Positions 34,149 through 41,945 of a stretch of 64,000 nt of DNA are shown here, in pieces. The number at the start of each line of letters is the position of its first letter. The stretch's first letter is position 1. The position numbers and the translations under genes were made by a program. The notes under the pieces were generated by a model. It did no database searches and had not been told where the DNA came from. It saw nothing but the letters and a program-made list of their open reading frames with translations. Origin of the DNA: Sphaerisporangium sp. TRM90804 (lineage in GTDB: Bacteria; Actinomycetota; Actinomycetes; Streptosporangiales; Streptosporangiaceae); the NCBI RefSeq assembly GCF_029846175.1, contig NZ_JARWAC010000007.1, positions 496,001 through 560,000 on the forward strand, given 5' to 3'.

Positions 34149-34577
34149 ATGATCATCAAGACGGAGATTCAGGACCAGGGGGCCACGGCGTTCGTCACCG
34201 TGTTCGCCGACCAGGACCCCATGCCCTGCGGCGTGCTGGTCATGAGCACCGCCGGGGCCGCCGAGCTGGTGGCACGCATTGCCGCCGGAGAGCCGCCCGA
34301 GGTTGAGGTCACGCCGAAGGTCGCCGCCCAGGTCCTCTACCACTACGGCCTGACCGGCGGCATGCAGGCCGGCTCGTTCATCACTGCGCTGATCACGGCG
34401 ATGACGAAGGCCGATCGCGACCACCTCCTGCGGCTGTCGACCGTTTACCCCGCCTACGCCGTCGCCGTCTACCTGGCCAGGGACACCGAGCACGGCAGGG
34501 GCTGGCTGCAGAACGTCGCCAAGCAGCGCCTGGTGGCCGACGCCAGCCCGGCCGACCCGGCCGAGGAGACGAGCTGA
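34149..34577 (+). CDS. Prophage early hypothetical protein
   Basis: 142 residues with a mixed alpha/beta pattern, not recognised. GGAG lies five bases before the ATG. It ends in a TGATG overlap with the coiled-coil gene. Confidence 0.7.
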   Translation: MIIKTEIQDQGATAFVTVFADQDPMPCGVLVMSTAGAAELVARIAAGEPPEVEVTPKVAAQVLYHYGLTGGMQAGSFITALITAMTKADRDHLLRLSTVYPAYAVAVYLARDTEHGRGWLQNVAKQRLVADASPADPAEETS

Positions 34578-34948
34578 TGACGGAATGGCCGCCCCGCACC
34601 AGGTCCGGCGCCGATGAGGAGCCGCTCCAGGTCCGCGTCGACCGGCTGGAGCGCGAGCTGGCATCGATGACCGCCCAGCGCGATCTCCTGCGCGAGCACC
34701 ACTCCTACGTCGACGACGGATCCCTGGACCACCTGCTTGCCCGCATCGGCGAGCTGCAGGCCGACAACAACCAGCTGCGCATCGCCGCCCAGACGGCAGA
34801 CCGCAGCGAACTGCTACGCGAACGGGACACTAACCGCCGGTTGGAGGCCGAGCTGGACCGCCTCCAGCGCGCCAACATGGCCGCCGACGTGGAGCTGCAG
34901 CGCCGGCCGTGGCGGCGAGGGAGCGGCCCTGCGGGTGCGACGTCGTGA
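34577..34948 (+). CDS. Coiled-coil prophage protein
   Basis: 123 residues; most of residues 18-110 is predicted coiled coil by heptad pattern (VDRLERELASMTAQRDLL, LRERDTNRRLEAELDRLQ). It may act as a scaffold or partner protein. The function is unknown. Confidence 0.7.
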   Translation: MTEWPPRTRSGADEEPLQVRVDRLERELASMTAQRDLLREHHSYVDDGSLDHLLARIGELQADNNQLRIAAQTADRSELLRERDTNRRLEAELDRLQRANMAADVELQRRPWRRGSGPAGATS

Positions 34949-35115
34949 AGCTCAGACAGGCGTGCCTGCTGCGCGGCCACTGGCCCCGCATCCACCGCGG
35001 CCGCCGCGCCACCATCTGCCTGCGCTGCTGGCCCTGCCGCCACTGCGGCGGCACCACCACGGCCTGCGTGGGCGAGTGCAGCGGCCGATTACGCGACCCG
35101 CCCCGGGAGGAGTGA
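34945..35115 (+). CDS. Small zinc-ribbon-like protein
   Basis: 56 residues from a GTG in a GTGA overlap. Paired cysteines and histidines (CLRCWPCRHCGG, CVGEC) indicate metal binding. Confidence 0.6.
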   Translation: MKLRQACLLRGHWPRIHRGRRATICLRCWPCRHCGGTTTACVGECSGRLRDPPREE

Positions 35116-35146
35116 CCGCGCACACGCGACACGGGACAGGAGAGGC

Positions 35147-36130
35147 ATGCAGGCGGGAGACCCGATCTACTGGACGTGGATTCGCATTCTGCGGCGCGTG
35201 GAGCTGGGCTTCGGTGAGGGCAAGGCGCGTGTCGGTTCGGACACGGTGCAGCACGTCGCCGCCATGGCCGTTACCTACGGCGACCCCGACGGCACCCACA
35301 TCCGCCCGAGCGTCGCCCGCCTCGCCCGTGTCTGCCGCAAGGACGAGAAGACCGTACGGCGGTGCCTAGGCCGCCTCCGGGAAGTGGGCCTGTTCATCCG
35401 CGTCTTCGAGGGCAGCTCAGCGGGCCGGTCCGGTAAGGCCGACGAATACCACCTGGCGATCCCGGACGATTTGCTGCAAAGGGTCGCGATGCTCGACCCG
35501 GACGAGAAGCACCTCGTTGTACCCGAAGGCGTTCAACCACCTCGTCTGAAGAAACCCCGGGCGAAGAAGACGGCCGCGCCCGCTGCAGAAACACCGGGTG
35601 GTGCACCCGCTGATGAACCGAAGCGGGTGGGCCGGCACCGGCTTCGCGAACCCGGATCACCGGGTGCAGCACCCGCTGATGTGCCTGTGGATAACCGGGT
35701 ATCACCGGGTGCTGCACCCGGTGATCAAGAGCTACTTGCCGGTAATCACCGGGTGCTGCTTCCCGGAACACCGGGTGCTGCTTCCAAGAACACCGGGTGC
35801 AGCACCCGCCCACCTACACAGGGACCTACACAGAGACCAACCCAGCACGCAGACATCTCTCCGTACGGCGCTGAGGAGGAAGGAAGCAGCGCCGCTCGCC
35901 GTGAGCCTCCGGCCAAGACTTCGACTCCGCGGTATCGCCAGCCGCCGCTCATGGTCGCCGTCCCCGACCTGCCGGACACGGCCGACTACGAACGCGCTCG
36001 CGACGCCCTCGCCGTGCTCCCCGATCTCGGCCATGCGCTCATCACCCAGGCCCGCCGCGACCTCGGGCCCACAGCCCCGCTCACCGCGCTGGTCGTCCAC
36101 GCCCACGCCCTGCTGCGGAGGTCCGCATGA
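35147..36130 (+). CDS. Phage replication initiator-like protein with iterons inside its gene
   Basis: 327 residues. The N-terminal about 100 residues form a winged-helix domain (HIRPSVARLARVCRKDEKTVRRCLGRLREVGLF) of the kind found in phage replication-O and plasmid Rep proteins. A low-complexity centre (about 145-235) is encoded by six copies of a palindromic repeat. The C-terminal about 60 residues are helical. The architecture, with a DNA-binding head and an origin embedded in the coding sequence, resembles lambda O, so this is the likely replication initiator. The start has GGAG four bases upstream. Confidence 0.75.
   Translation: MQAGDPIYWTWIRILRRVELGFGEGKARVGSDTVQHVAAMAVTYGDPDGTHIRPSVARLARVCRKDEKTVRRCLGRLREVGLFIRVFEGSSAGRSGKADEYHLAIPDDLLQRVAMLDPDEKHLVVPEGVQPPRLKKPRAKKTAAPAAETPGGAPADEPKRVGRHRLREPGSPGAAPADVPVDNRVSPGAAPGDQELLAGNHRVLLPGTPGAASKNTGCSTRPPTQGPTQRPTQHADISPYGAEEEGSSAARREPPAKTSTPRYRQPPLMVAVPDLPDTADYERARDALAVLPDLGHALITQARRDLGPTAPLTALVVHAHALLRRSA
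35592..35808. repeat. Iteron array, candidate prophage replication origin
   Basis: Six copies of CACCGGGTGCWGCACCCG-type palindromes start at 35592, 35658, 35703, 35747, 35769 and 35791; two are half-degenerate on the right arm. Start-to-start distances are 66, 45, 44, 22 and 22, close to multiples of 22. Copy 3 extends to a perfect 25-base palindrome (35701-35725). Copies fall in all three codon phases, so DNA sequence, not protein, is conserved. Confidence 0.85.
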
Positions 36131-36363
36131 TCTGGCCCTGGCTCGTCGCCCTGCTGCTCGTCTGGTCCACCATCGGCGCCGTCACCGCCCACGCCGCCTC
36201 CCGGTTGTTGTCCAGGTCGCTTCACCGCAGGGCGGGGTGGCTCGGAGCTGCGGTGGCCTGGGCCGAGTACCTGGCCGGCGTCATCGTCGCCGGTGCCCTG
36301 TGGCCGGTGGCCATGGCCATCTGGGCGCGCGGCGGGCGATTCGAGATCGAGTGGACCAGGTGA
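36127..36363 (+). CDS. Small membrane protein
   Basis: 78 residues with two hydrophobic segments (LVALLLVWSTIGAVTAHA and YLAGVIVAGALWPVAMAIWA). It overlaps the replication gene by ATGA. The function is unknown. Confidence 0.7.
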   Translation: MIWPWLVALLLVWSTIGAVTAHAASRLLSRSLHRRAGWLGAAVAWAEYLAGVIVAGALWPVAMAIWARGGRFEIEWTR

Positions 36364-36662
36364 CGCAGCCGCCGCTGTTCGACGTGCCTGAGCCACTCGA
36401 GCCCGAGCCGTTGGCCCGCCCTCGGCGCAGCAAACGGCGCCGCCCGGGGCCCATCTGCGACGACTGCCACCGGCGTGTGTGGGCCAGTGACTCGCTACGC
36501 GCCGGTCCCGACGGCCGCCGCCGCGGCGACAAGTGCCGGCGCAAGGCGAACCGCCGCTGGCGCCGCCTGCGCCTGCGCATGGGCCGGATCCGCCGGATGC
36601 GCCCCGGCCCCAACCAGCTCTCGATCCTCGACCCCAACCCGACCGACCAGGAGTCCCCGTGA
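36360..36662 (+). CDS. Small basic Cys-containing protein
   Basis: 100 residues, GTG start in a GTGA overlap; a GTG three codons earlier is possible. CDDCHRRV plus an Arg-rich tail (RRWRRLRLRMGRIRRMR) suggests nucleic-acid binding. Confidence 0.6.
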   Translation: MTQPPLFDVPEPLEPEPLARPRRSKRRRPGPICDDCHRRVWASDSLRAGPDGRRRGDKCRRKANRRWRRLRLRMGRIRRMRPGPNQLSILDPNPTDQESP

Positions 36663-37021
36663 TCACCAGCCCCGACCGCCGGCTCCGGCTATACGCCGTG
36701 CGCGCCACCGCCGTACTCGTCCCCGTGGCGGCCCTCATGCTCCTGCTGGTCCCCGGCCTCACCGGCGTGCTGCGCACCCTCGGCGTGCTCGCCGCCCTGC
36801 TGGTCGTCTTCCACGCCCTAGCTCGCACCGAGTCCCCACCGCCGCGACCCGGCCGGGAGGACTACCGCCGGGCCTTCCTGCACGCCTTCGCCGACCTGCG
36901 CGACGACCCCGACGACTTCGCCAGCCGCCTCGCCGACGTCGCCTACGGCGCCCAGCCCGCCCCGCACGAAGACCTGATCCGCACCCAGACGATCCGCCCC
37001 GTCCCCGGAGACCAGTGGTGA
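36659..37021 (+). CDS. Small membrane protein with cytoplasmic tail
   Basis: 120 residues with two membrane segments near the N-terminus (AVLVPVAALMLLLVPG, LGVLAALLVVFHAL) and a soluble C-terminal half. AGGAG precedes the GTG start. Confidence 0.65.
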   Translation: MITSPDRRLRLYAVRATAVLVPVAALMLLLVPGLTGVLRTLGVLAALLVVFHALARTESPPPRPGREDYRRAFLHAFADLRDDPDDFASRLADVAYGAQPAPHEDLIRTQTIRPVPGDQW

Positions 37022-37191
37022 CCCCGCCCGACCGCCGGCGCCTGCCCGTCTGGATCTGGGACCGCATCCTCACCAGCACCCTCCGGCCCTGCAGCCTGTG
37101 CGGCCACGCCCTGTGGACCGACAGCCCATGGACGATCTGCCGCCGCTGCGACCGCGCCCCCGGCGCACCCCTGCCCCCGAACTACCGCTGA
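37018..37191 (+). CDS. Small zinc-ribbon protein
   Basis: 57 residues. CSLCG and CRRCD form a CxxC...CxxC zinc ribbon. GTG start in a GTGA overlap. Confidence 0.65.
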   Translation: MTPPDRRRLPVWIWDRILTSTLRPCSLCGHALWTDSPWTICRRCDRAPGAPLPPNYR

Positions 37192-37226
37192 CCACCCGAA
37201 CGCCAGACCAGCCGAACGGAGACCCC

Positions 37227-37466
37227 GTGCCCAGCATGCGTGACCTCGTCACCCAGACCGGCCTGCCCGACAACACCCCCATCCTCCGAGTGCTGTCAGG
37301 ACTGACCTGGCACGTGCTCAACCCGCTGGCCGACGCCGAGATCGGCACCCTTGGAGCGCTCGCCCAGCGCACCGACGACGACCTGCTCGCGCTCCCCGGG
37401 TTCGGCCCGCGCCGCCTTGACGCCCTGCGTGCCGAGCTGCGGCGCATCGCCCCCGGCAAGGACTGA
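37227..37466 (+). CDS. Helix-hairpin-helix protein resembling the RNA polymerase alpha C-terminal domain
   Basis: 79 residues from the GTG at 37227 (GGAGA upstream). ALAQRTDDDLLALPGFGPRRLDALRAEL is an HhH unit of the alpha-CTD kind, which binds DNA non-specifically or contacts regulators. A role in redirecting host transcription is speculative. Confidence 0.7.
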   Translation: MPSMRDLVTQTGLPDNTPILRVLSGLTWHVLNPLADAEIGTLGALAQRTDDDLLALPGFGPRRLDALRAELRRIAPGKD

Positions 37467-37477
37467 CGGCGGCATCG

Positions 37478-37810
37478 GTGATCCCCCTGCCGCGCGAGCT
37501 GCGCGCCTGTCGCGACTGCGGCAAAGCGGTGCTGATCACGGTGACGCGCCTGGGCCGTTACCTGCTCGTCGACCCTCGGCCGGACGACAGGGGCAACCAG
37601 GCGTGCTACCGGGCCGAGCCGCGCACCTGGCACTCGCGCTCGCTCGACGCCGCCGGCGCGCTGCCGCCCGCGGCCTGGGAGCACCGATACGTGCCGCACG
37701 TCGCCACCTGCACACCCCCCGCCCGGCAGGAGGCGCTGCCCATCCCCCTGCCGCCCAACGTCACCCGGCTGGACCCCAAGCGCCGCAGGGCCCGCCGCCG
37801 ACCCCGATAG
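37478..37810 (+). CDS. Prophage hypothetical protein with zinc-ribbon N-terminus
   Basis: 110 residues. CRDCGKAVLIT near the N-terminus looks like half of a zinc knuckle; later Cys at ACYR and ATCTP may complete it. The C-terminus is very basic. Confidence 0.65.
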   Translation: MIPLPRELRACRDCGKAVLITVTRLGRYLLVDPRPDDRGNQACYRAEPRTWHSRSLDAAGALPPAAWEHRYVPHVATCTPPARQEALPIPLPPNVTRLDPKRRRARRRPR

Positions 37811-37817
37811 GAGAACC

Positions 37818-38369
37818 ATGTCCCCCCTGTCCCCGGCCGAAGAGCTGCGTGCCGCTGTGGCCCGCGTCCGCCATTGGCCCGCCGACCCGCTGATCGAGCC
37901 GCTCGCTGAGCTGCTGAGCCTGATCAGCACCAGCGTGGCCGAGTACGCCGCCACCGAACGCCCGGCTTCGGCTGACCGCGTGGCCCTGATCGATGAGCGC
38001 GGAGTCTGTCGCCCCGACTGGACCGCCGCTCTGGCGGTCGCCCGCGTGATCAACACCGAGCCCCGGTGCCTGGCGTGCACTGAAGCGCCTGCCCGGGACG
38101 GCAGCGAGTTCTGCCGCCTTTGCACGCCCGACGCCCACACCCGGCGGTGCGCCGCGCCCGGATGTGACCGGCCGATCGCCCGGCACCGGCTGATGTGCCT
38201 GGCGGACTGGCGCCTGGTGCCCGAGCCGACCCAGCGTGAGGTGACCCGCACCTACCGCACCAGGCAGCGGGACCTGAGAGCCCACCTGGCCGCCATCCGC
38301 GCGGCGCAGGACGCCGTCCGTCTGGCGCGCCAGGCGCAGGCCGCAGGGATCCGTGGTGTCCGTGCCTGA
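37818..38369 (+). CDS. Cys-rich prophage protein
   Basis: 183 residues. A helical N-terminal half is followed by zinc-binding sequence (CLACTEAPARDGSEFCRLC, CAAPGCDRPIARHRLMC). GGAG lies before the ATG. The C-terminal helix ends in a basic tail. Confidence 0.7.
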   Translation: MSPLSPAEELRAAVARVRHWPADPLIEPLAELLSLISTSVAEYAATERPASADRVALIDERGVCRPDWTAALAVARVINTEPRCLACTEAPARDGSEFCRLCTPDAHTRRCAAPGCDRPIARHRLMCLADWRLVPEPTQREVTRTYRTRQRDLRAHLAAIRAAQDAVRLARQAQAAGIRGVRA

Positions 38370-38922
38370 CCCCCGCACCTCCGAGTCGCCTCCTGGCACC
38401 ATCTGGGTCCAGTCCAACCTGCTGCCCAACGGCAGGTACGTCGTGGCCGTGCACTACGACGCGGACCGATCCCGCGTTCTGGACCGCGACGAGGCGCTGA
38501 AGTACGCCGCCGCCGTCCACGCCCTGGCCACCCACGCCGAGCACGACGCCGCGGTGGCCGCCCAGCTCTCCCAGCTCGGTCTGCCACGCGATGCCGTCGC
38601 GCAGGCCGTGGTCGACCTGCGCGCCCGCCGGCCGGCCATCGAGGAGGCCATCACAGCGCCGCTGTCGCTGACGCCAAGCGTCTCCGCCTCCCGTGGCGTC
38701 GGCTACCTGAAGCTGTCCATCAGCGGACGTCTGATCGCGCAGTGGGAGGTCGCCGACGCCCGTGACCACGCCAACAACGTCCTGACCGTGCTCGCGGCCG
38801 TCGACCTGGACGCCGTCTACCGCCGCTACCTGGTGATGACCGTCGGCCTGGACCGCAACCGCGCAGAGCGCGTCGTCGACGACCTCGCCAAGCACATCGC
38901 GAACGGAAACCGCCGTGGCTAA
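38353..38922 (+). CDS. Prophage early hypothetical protein
   Basis: 189 residues, alpha/beta, not recognised. It starts with two GTG codons in a row and overlaps the previous gene by 17 bases. Confidence 0.65.
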   Translation: MVSVPDPRTSESPPGTIWVQSNLLPNGRYVVAVHYDADRSRVLDRDEALKYAAAVHALATHAEHDAAVAAQLSQLGLPRDAVAQAVVDLRARRPAIEEAITAPLSLTPSVSASRGVGYLKLSISGRLIAQWEVADARDHANNVLTVLAAVDLDAVYRRYLVMTVGLDRNRAERVVDDLAKHIANGNRRG

Positions 38923-39130
38923 ACGCGCCCCAATCCGTCCCCTGCCGCCACAGCCGATGCCGGCCCGGCCGTGCGCCTACGGCTGCACCCCCTCCATCGG
39001 GTGGCGGCACTACCGCTCGGTGGGGTGGGAGCGGGCCTGCCGATCCCACCGCGGCGGCCAAGCCCTGGAGCGTTCCGGGGACTACGTCGCCGACGTCGCC
39101 GACGTCGAGCGCGATGGGCGGCCCGCATGA
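38915..39130 (+). CDS. Small basic prophage protein
   Basis: 71 residues. CAYGCTP and a later CRSH give possible metal ligands. It overlaps both neighbours. Confidence 0.6.
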   Translation: MAKRAPIRPLPPQPMPARPCAYGCTPSIGWRHYRSVGWERACRSHRGGQALERSGDYVADVADVERDGRPA

Positions 39131-40224
39131 GCGACGCCTTCGAGGCGGCCGACGTGCCCGCCCTGCGCCGGGACACGCTCACGTGGCTGACCGACGGCCG
39201 CGGCTTCGGCTTCCATGCGCAGATGTCCCGCTCGGCAGGCAGCATGCTCGGCCGCCCCGACCTCGACGGCAACCCCGCGGTCATGCGCGCCTACGCCGAA
39301 CTGGTGTGCGAGCAGGAGACCCGCGCCCTGCGCGACGCCGAGCTGTACTACGTGACCGCCGAGATGACGCGCATCGTCCGCGCCGCCGCCGCCGACCTGC
39401 CCGCCTTCGTGCCCGCCGAAGGCGACTTCCCCAGCGCGGCCGGCCTCATCGTGTTCGAGTCGCCGCTGGCCGAGTACCGGCGCCCCGAGAACGACATCAG
39501 CGCCATGATCGTCGAGGGGCGTGTCGTCATGGACTTCCGTGACCAGCCCTACGAGGACACCCGGGTGGTGGCCGCCACCTGGAGCCCGTGCACCATGCGC
39601 GGAAGCTGGGAGCACGGCGGGGTGTGGATGGGTTTCTACACCAGCCGCGCCCTCATGCTCGAGCGCATCCTGGACGACCGTGTCCGCGACGACCTGCGGC
39701 CCACTCTGGGGCCCCTGGTCCCGGACAACGAGTGCGGCATCAAGTACGTGAAGCCGGCGGAGCGCGAGCACCAGGAGGAGCTGCTGCGAGCGCACGACCA
39801 GCCCGGCTACACCAGCCACTGGGCCAAGTACCTGATGGCCACGCTGCTGCTGATGCGCCAGCCGCTGACCTACCAGCGCACCGAGCCGATCCGGCGAGGC
39901 CTGCGCCGACAGTTGGAGCGTTCCGGACTCCCGGCCGGGCCCGTCCAGATCCTGGACGCCCGGCCCCGCCGCTACACCACCGTGCCGCGCGACCAGGAGG
40001 CCGAGGACCAGCCGGAGGAGGACACCAGCCGCAAGCTGTCGGTCCGTTTTCCGGTCCGCGGGTTCTGGCGCCAGCAGTGGTATCCCTCCCGCGGCCTCCA
40101 TAGGCCCAAGTGGATCGCCGAGCACTGGCGCGGCCCCGACGACGCCCCGATCGCCCATCCAGAGCGTGTCCGCGTGCTGCGCTCCCACCCCGCTCAGCCC
40201 AACCAGGAGACCGACCATGGCTAG
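39127..40224 (+). CDS. Large prophage early protein of unknown function
   Basis: 365 residues from the ATG in an ATGA overlap. It is well-structured alpha/beta sequence with no motif I recognise. A C-terminal segment (WYPSRGLHRPKWIAEHWRGP) is Trp-rich. The last 25 residues contain HPERVRVLR, also found at the end of the winged-helix protein two genes on. This is the largest unassigned early gene. Confidence 0.75.
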   Translation: MSDAFEAADVPALRRDTLTWLTDGRGFGFHAQMSRSAGSMLGRPDLDGNPAVMRAYAELVCEQETRALRDAELYYVTAEMTRIVRAAAADLPAFVPAEGDFPSAAGLIVFESPLAEYRRPENDISAMIVEGRVVMDFRDQPYEDTRVVAATWSPCTMRGSWEHGGVWMGFYTSRALMLERILDDRVRDDLRPTLGPLVPDNECGIKYVKPAEREHQEELLRAHDQPGYTSHWAKYLMATLLLMRQPLTYQRTEPIRRGLRRQLERSGLPAGPVQILDARPRRYTTVPRDQEAEDQPEEDTSRKLSVRFPVRGFWRQQWYPSRGLHRPKWIAEHWRGPDDAPIAHPERVRVLRSHPAQPNQETDHG

Positions 40225-40555
40225 CATCTGTCCGCGAACCGTGCGGGGCCGGTACGGCGACCGTGACTGGCCGTGCATCCGCGGCGCCGGCCACCAGGGC
40301 GACTGTGAACCGCAGATCGACGCTCGCCACTACGCCGTCCCGCTGGAGGACATGCCCGCCAGGGCGCTGGCGAGTGAGCTGCGGGCCGCCCTGGCCCGTT
40401 TGGAGGCGTCCGAGCGCCGGATGCAGGCGTACGCGGCCAGTGTGGGCGCGCGCCTGGCGCGGCTGATCACCCAGCTTCAGACCCTCACCTCGGACCAGCG
40501 CAAGACCGTCCCAGCGGCGGCGGTCCGCGAGGCGCTGGAGCAGGCTCGTGGGTGA
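40217..40555 (+). CDS. Prophage early hypothetical protein
   Basis: 112 residues. The N-terminus contains CPRT, WPCIRGAGHQGDC (a possible metal site), then a long helix. AGGAG precedes the ATG. Confidence 0.65.
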   Translation: MASICPRTVRGRYGDRDWPCIRGAGHQGDCEPQIDARHYAVPLEDMPARALASELRAALARLEASERRMQAYAASVGARLARLITQLQTLTSDQRKTVPAAAVREALEQARG

Positions 40556-41096
40556 GCTGTGGCCCGACGACGGGCTCATCCGCATCGACCGATTCTCCGA
40601 GCGCGCCTGGCAGGGAGAACGGCTTCTGCACCTGCCTCCCCGGCTCTACCGGCTGCTGGTGGTCCTGCACACCAATGCCGGCACGGCCATGAGCCACGAG
40701 CGCCTCCTGCGCGACGCGTGGGGCTCCTCATGGCCCGGGGGGAGAAATGCGCTCGCCAGCGAGGTCGCGCATCTGCGGCGCCATCTGGGCGACCAAGCCC
40801 AAGAGTCCCGGTACATCGTCACCGTGCGCGGCGTCGGCTACCGCCTTGCGGAGTCAGCCGTCCCGTCGACGCCCTCACCCGGCGTCCCGGTCCGACCGGT
40901 CCGGGTGGACGGCCAGATCGTGCGAGATGCCACCGGCGCGGTCGTCGCGGTCGCCAGGACGCTTCGGGCGGCGACGTGGCTGGCGGCATGCGTGGACGCC
41001 ACCGGCCCCGGCAGCGGCCCTGAGGACGCGCCGAGCGTCCACCCCGAGCGTGTCCGCGTCCTGCGGCCGCGCCCCACCGAGAGGACATCCTCATGA
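40548..41096 (+). CDS. Receiver-less OmpR/PhoB-type winged-helix protein with shared C-terminal module
   Basis: 182 residues. Residues about 10-100 form a complete Trans_reg_C domain ending in the diagnostic YIVTVRGVGYRL. There is no receiver domain. Residues about 118-150 (VRDATGAVVAVARTLRAATWLAAC) form a module also present in the next gene and in the second winged-helix gene at 41942. The tail carries HPERVRVLR. It is probably a phage transcription regulator; the module may bind a common ligand or mediate assembly. Confidence 0.82.
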   Translation: MGELWPDDGLIRIDRFSERAWQGERLLHLPPRLYRLLVVLHTNAGTAMSHERLLRDAWGSSWPGGRNALASEVAHLRRHLGDQAQESRYIVTVRGVGYRLAESAVPSTPSPGVPVRPVRVDGQIVRDATGAVVAVARTLRAATWLAACVDATGPGSGPEDAPSVHPERVRVLRPRPTERTSS

Positions 41097-41458
41097 CTGA
41101 GATCATCGGCCCGCACGGCAGGGCTCACCGAGTTGCCCGGGCCAACTACCGGAGCGCGCACGCCGAGCTCGACGGCTGGATCATCACCGCGCCCACCTGG
41201 CATCCCCTGTGGTCCCAATACACGTTGAACGTGATGACCCTCGCGGACATGCCGGGCGTCCCGGCCGCTACCAGGCAGCGGCCCGGCGTCACCCACGAGT
41301 TGCTGGTGGCGGCACTCGATCCGGTGTTGCGGGACCCGCAGGGCGCGGTCGTCGCGGTCGCGATGTCGCTGGCGGCCGCGACATGGCTGGCGGAGTGCGC
41401 GGCCGCCGCCGGCCGCGCTGCGGAGACCCGCGGGGAGGTGCCTCGTGGCGATCACTAG
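41093..41458 (+). CDS. Prophage protein carrying the same C-terminal module without a winged helix
   Basis: 121 residues. The N-terminal 80 are unassigned (WIITAPTWHPLWSQYTLNVM). The C-terminal RDPQGAVVAVAMSLAAATWLAEC matches the module of its two winged-helix neighbours. It might act as an antagonist or partner lacking a DNA-binding domain. It overlaps both neighbours. Confidence 0.75.
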   Translation: MTEIIGPHGRAHRVARANYRSAHAELDGWIITAPTWHPLWSQYTLNVMTLADMPGVPAATRQRPGVTHELLVAALDPVLRDPQGAVVAVAMSLAAATWLAECAAAAGRAAETRGEVPRGDH

Positions 41459-41945
41459 GCGGGCCCTGGCCGAGGTGCTTGCGGGCACCGTCCCGCTGGC
41501 CATCCACGAACTGCGAGGGGCGACCTTCGAGGAGCGCCGCGCCCGGGCCGCTGGCGGTGTGGACCTGATCTGCACCCAGGCCGACGAGATGATGTACGGC
41601 AAGAAGCCGACCGGCGTGCTGACCGCGATCATCACCGGGGTCGCCGCGTGCGCGTACCAGCCCGGCGGCGTGACGATCCTGGGCCTGCACGCGTGCACCC
41701 ACCCGCACCCGGGGTGCCCGGCCTCGGCGACCAGGCCGCCGTGCTGCACCTGCGACCCCGAGCGATGCACCGCGCCCGCCGCCACCGGCCGCTGCCCGGC
41801 ACCCGAGGGGTGCGCGTGGTGCCGCAACGGATGCTCCACGGCCGACGGCCATTGCTGCGCCCCGACGAATCCGATGGGCCGCCTGGTCTTTCTGCCGGCG
41901 CCCGGCCTGCCGGGTTTCCCGACCAAGGAGACACCACGTTCATGA
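41445..41945 (+). CDS. Prophage protein with Cys-rich C-terminus
   Basis: 166 residues. The N-terminal 80 are helical (VDLICTQADEMMYGKKPTGV). The C-terminal half has about a dozen cysteines (CPASATRPPCCTC, CAWCRNGCS) and a His pair, so is probably metal-rich. The overlap with the following ATG (ATGA) supports the frame. Confidence 0.7.
   Translation: MAITRRALAEVLAGTVPLAIHELRGATFEERRARAAGGVDLICTQADEMMYGKKPTGVLTAIITGVAACAYQPGGVTILGLHACTHPHPGCPASATRPPCCTCDPERCTAPAATGRCPAPEGCAWCRNGCSTADGHCCAPTNPMGRLVFLPAPGLPGFPTKETPRS

Noticed and set aside
35592-35808. CRISPR-like or protein-level repeat in the replication gene
   Set aside because: There are no equal unique spacers, and the repeats change reading frame between copies, which fits DNA-binding iterons better than a peptide repeat.
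36475-37017. Upstream part of a long frame preceding the zinc-ribbon gene at 37018
   Set aside because: It is Pro/Arg-rich shadow of the genes at 36360 and 36659; the real start is the GTG overlapping the previous stop.
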